This document shows positions 6,534-6,758 of a stretch of DNA of 6,758 bases, piece after piece. This DNA is from an uncultured Muribaculaceae bacterium (lineage in GTDB: Bacteria; Bacteroidota; Bacteroidia; Bacteroidales; Muribaculaceae): contig CAJUHM010000073.1 in assembly GCA_910586475.1 (NCBI GenBank), positions 1 to 6,758 of the forward strand, written 5' to 3'. The position numbers were made by a program, and so were the translations under genes. The notes below the pieces were generated by a model. The model saw only the letters and a program-made list of their open reading frames with translations. It ran no database searches and was not told where the DNA came from. Each line of letters opens with the position of its first letter. Position 1 is the first letter of the stretch.

Positions 6534-6758
6534 CGACAGCCGGACATTTCGTCGCTCGCCGTCTCATGCGGCGTGAGGAAAGTCCGGGCAACGCAGAGCA
6601 CCATATTTCCTAACGGGAAGCTATCGGCAACGGTAGAGTAATGTGACAGAAAATTACCGCCTCCACTTGTGGAGGTAAGGGTGAAAAGGTGAGGTAAGAG
6701 CTCACCGGGCGCAATGGCAACATTGCGTGCCGCACATCTTATGGGTTGCAAGGTCAAG
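6534..6758 (+). ncRNA. rnpB: RNase P RNA, bacterial type A, 3' end cut by the window
   Basis: Catalytic RNA of ribonuclease P, which removes 5' leaders from precursor tRNAs. The conserved CR-I/P4 5' strand GAGGAAAGTCCGGGC is at 6575-6589, preceded by a P3-like hairpin (CGCCG 6557-6561 with CGGCG 6569-6573). Downstream are the conserved ACAGAAAATTACCGCC (6646-6661), a CCTCCA/TGGAGG hairpin with a CTTG loop (6660-6675), the specificity-domain motifs AAGGGTGAAAAGGT and GGTAAGAGCTCACC (about 6677-6706), and a P12-like hairpin CGCAATG/CATTGCG closed by a GCAA tetraloop (6710-6727). GCAAGGTCAA near the end matches the P15-side region of E. coli RNase P RNA. The 3' half with the P4 3' strand and the P1 partner lies beyond the window, so the RNA is partial only because of the window edge. 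The 5' end is estimated from the promoter. Confidence 0.93.

Noticed and set aside
6389..6757. Minus-strand frame of 122 codons at the right edge
   Set aside because: It lies antisense to the NDH-2 3' end and the RNase P RNA; the conserved RNA motifs on the plus strand explain this DNA.

Overview
The window looks like an ordinary chromosomal stretch of a member of the Bacteroidales. By protein style and a roughly balanced base composition it could come from the Muribaculaceae or a related gut family, but that family-level guess is inference. The order-level call rests on three promoter-like elements matching the Bacteroidetes -7 consensus TAnnTTTG, mostly weak Shine-Dalgarno sequences, a Bacteroidetes-style topoisomerase III, and a long secreted TPR protein ending in a 'KAGELGI...YNLLKRM' tail of the kind I associate with this phylum.

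Layout: a plus-strand cluster fills the left third. It holds topB (DNA topoisomerase III, GTG start at 75), a Nudix hydrolase whose start overlaps the topB stop by 14 bp, and a 70-residue single-pass membrane protein with a C-x2-C-x5-C tail typical of FeoB-associated Cys-rich proteins. This cluster runs convergently into a 675-residue exported TPR-repeat protein on the minus strand; only 14 bp separate the two stop codons. The TPR gene is divergent from a type II NADH dehydrogenase (NDH-2, plus strand) across a 255-bp intergenic region that carries a promoter-like element for each gene. At the right edge lies the 5' part of the RNase P RNA gene (rnpB), with a well-formed Bacteroidetes promoter. 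The window ends before the rnpB 3' end.

The genes do not form one pathway. They cover DNA topology (topB), nucleotide or isoprenoid-diphosphate hydrolysis (Nudix), a possible link to ferrous iron uptake (Cys-rich protein), envelope protein interactions (TPR protein), quinone reduction in the respiratory chain (NDH-2) and tRNA 5' maturation (rnpB). I see no transposase, integrase, phage gene, CRISPR array, tRNA or toxin-antitoxin pair, and no sign of a novel multi-gene system. The most useful oddities are a Toprim acidic triad in TopB with the second Asp replaced by Gly, a probable leaderless mRNA for NDH-2, an orphan FeoB-associated-type protein without feoB nearby, and an unassigned domain of about 140 residues in the middle of the TPR protein.
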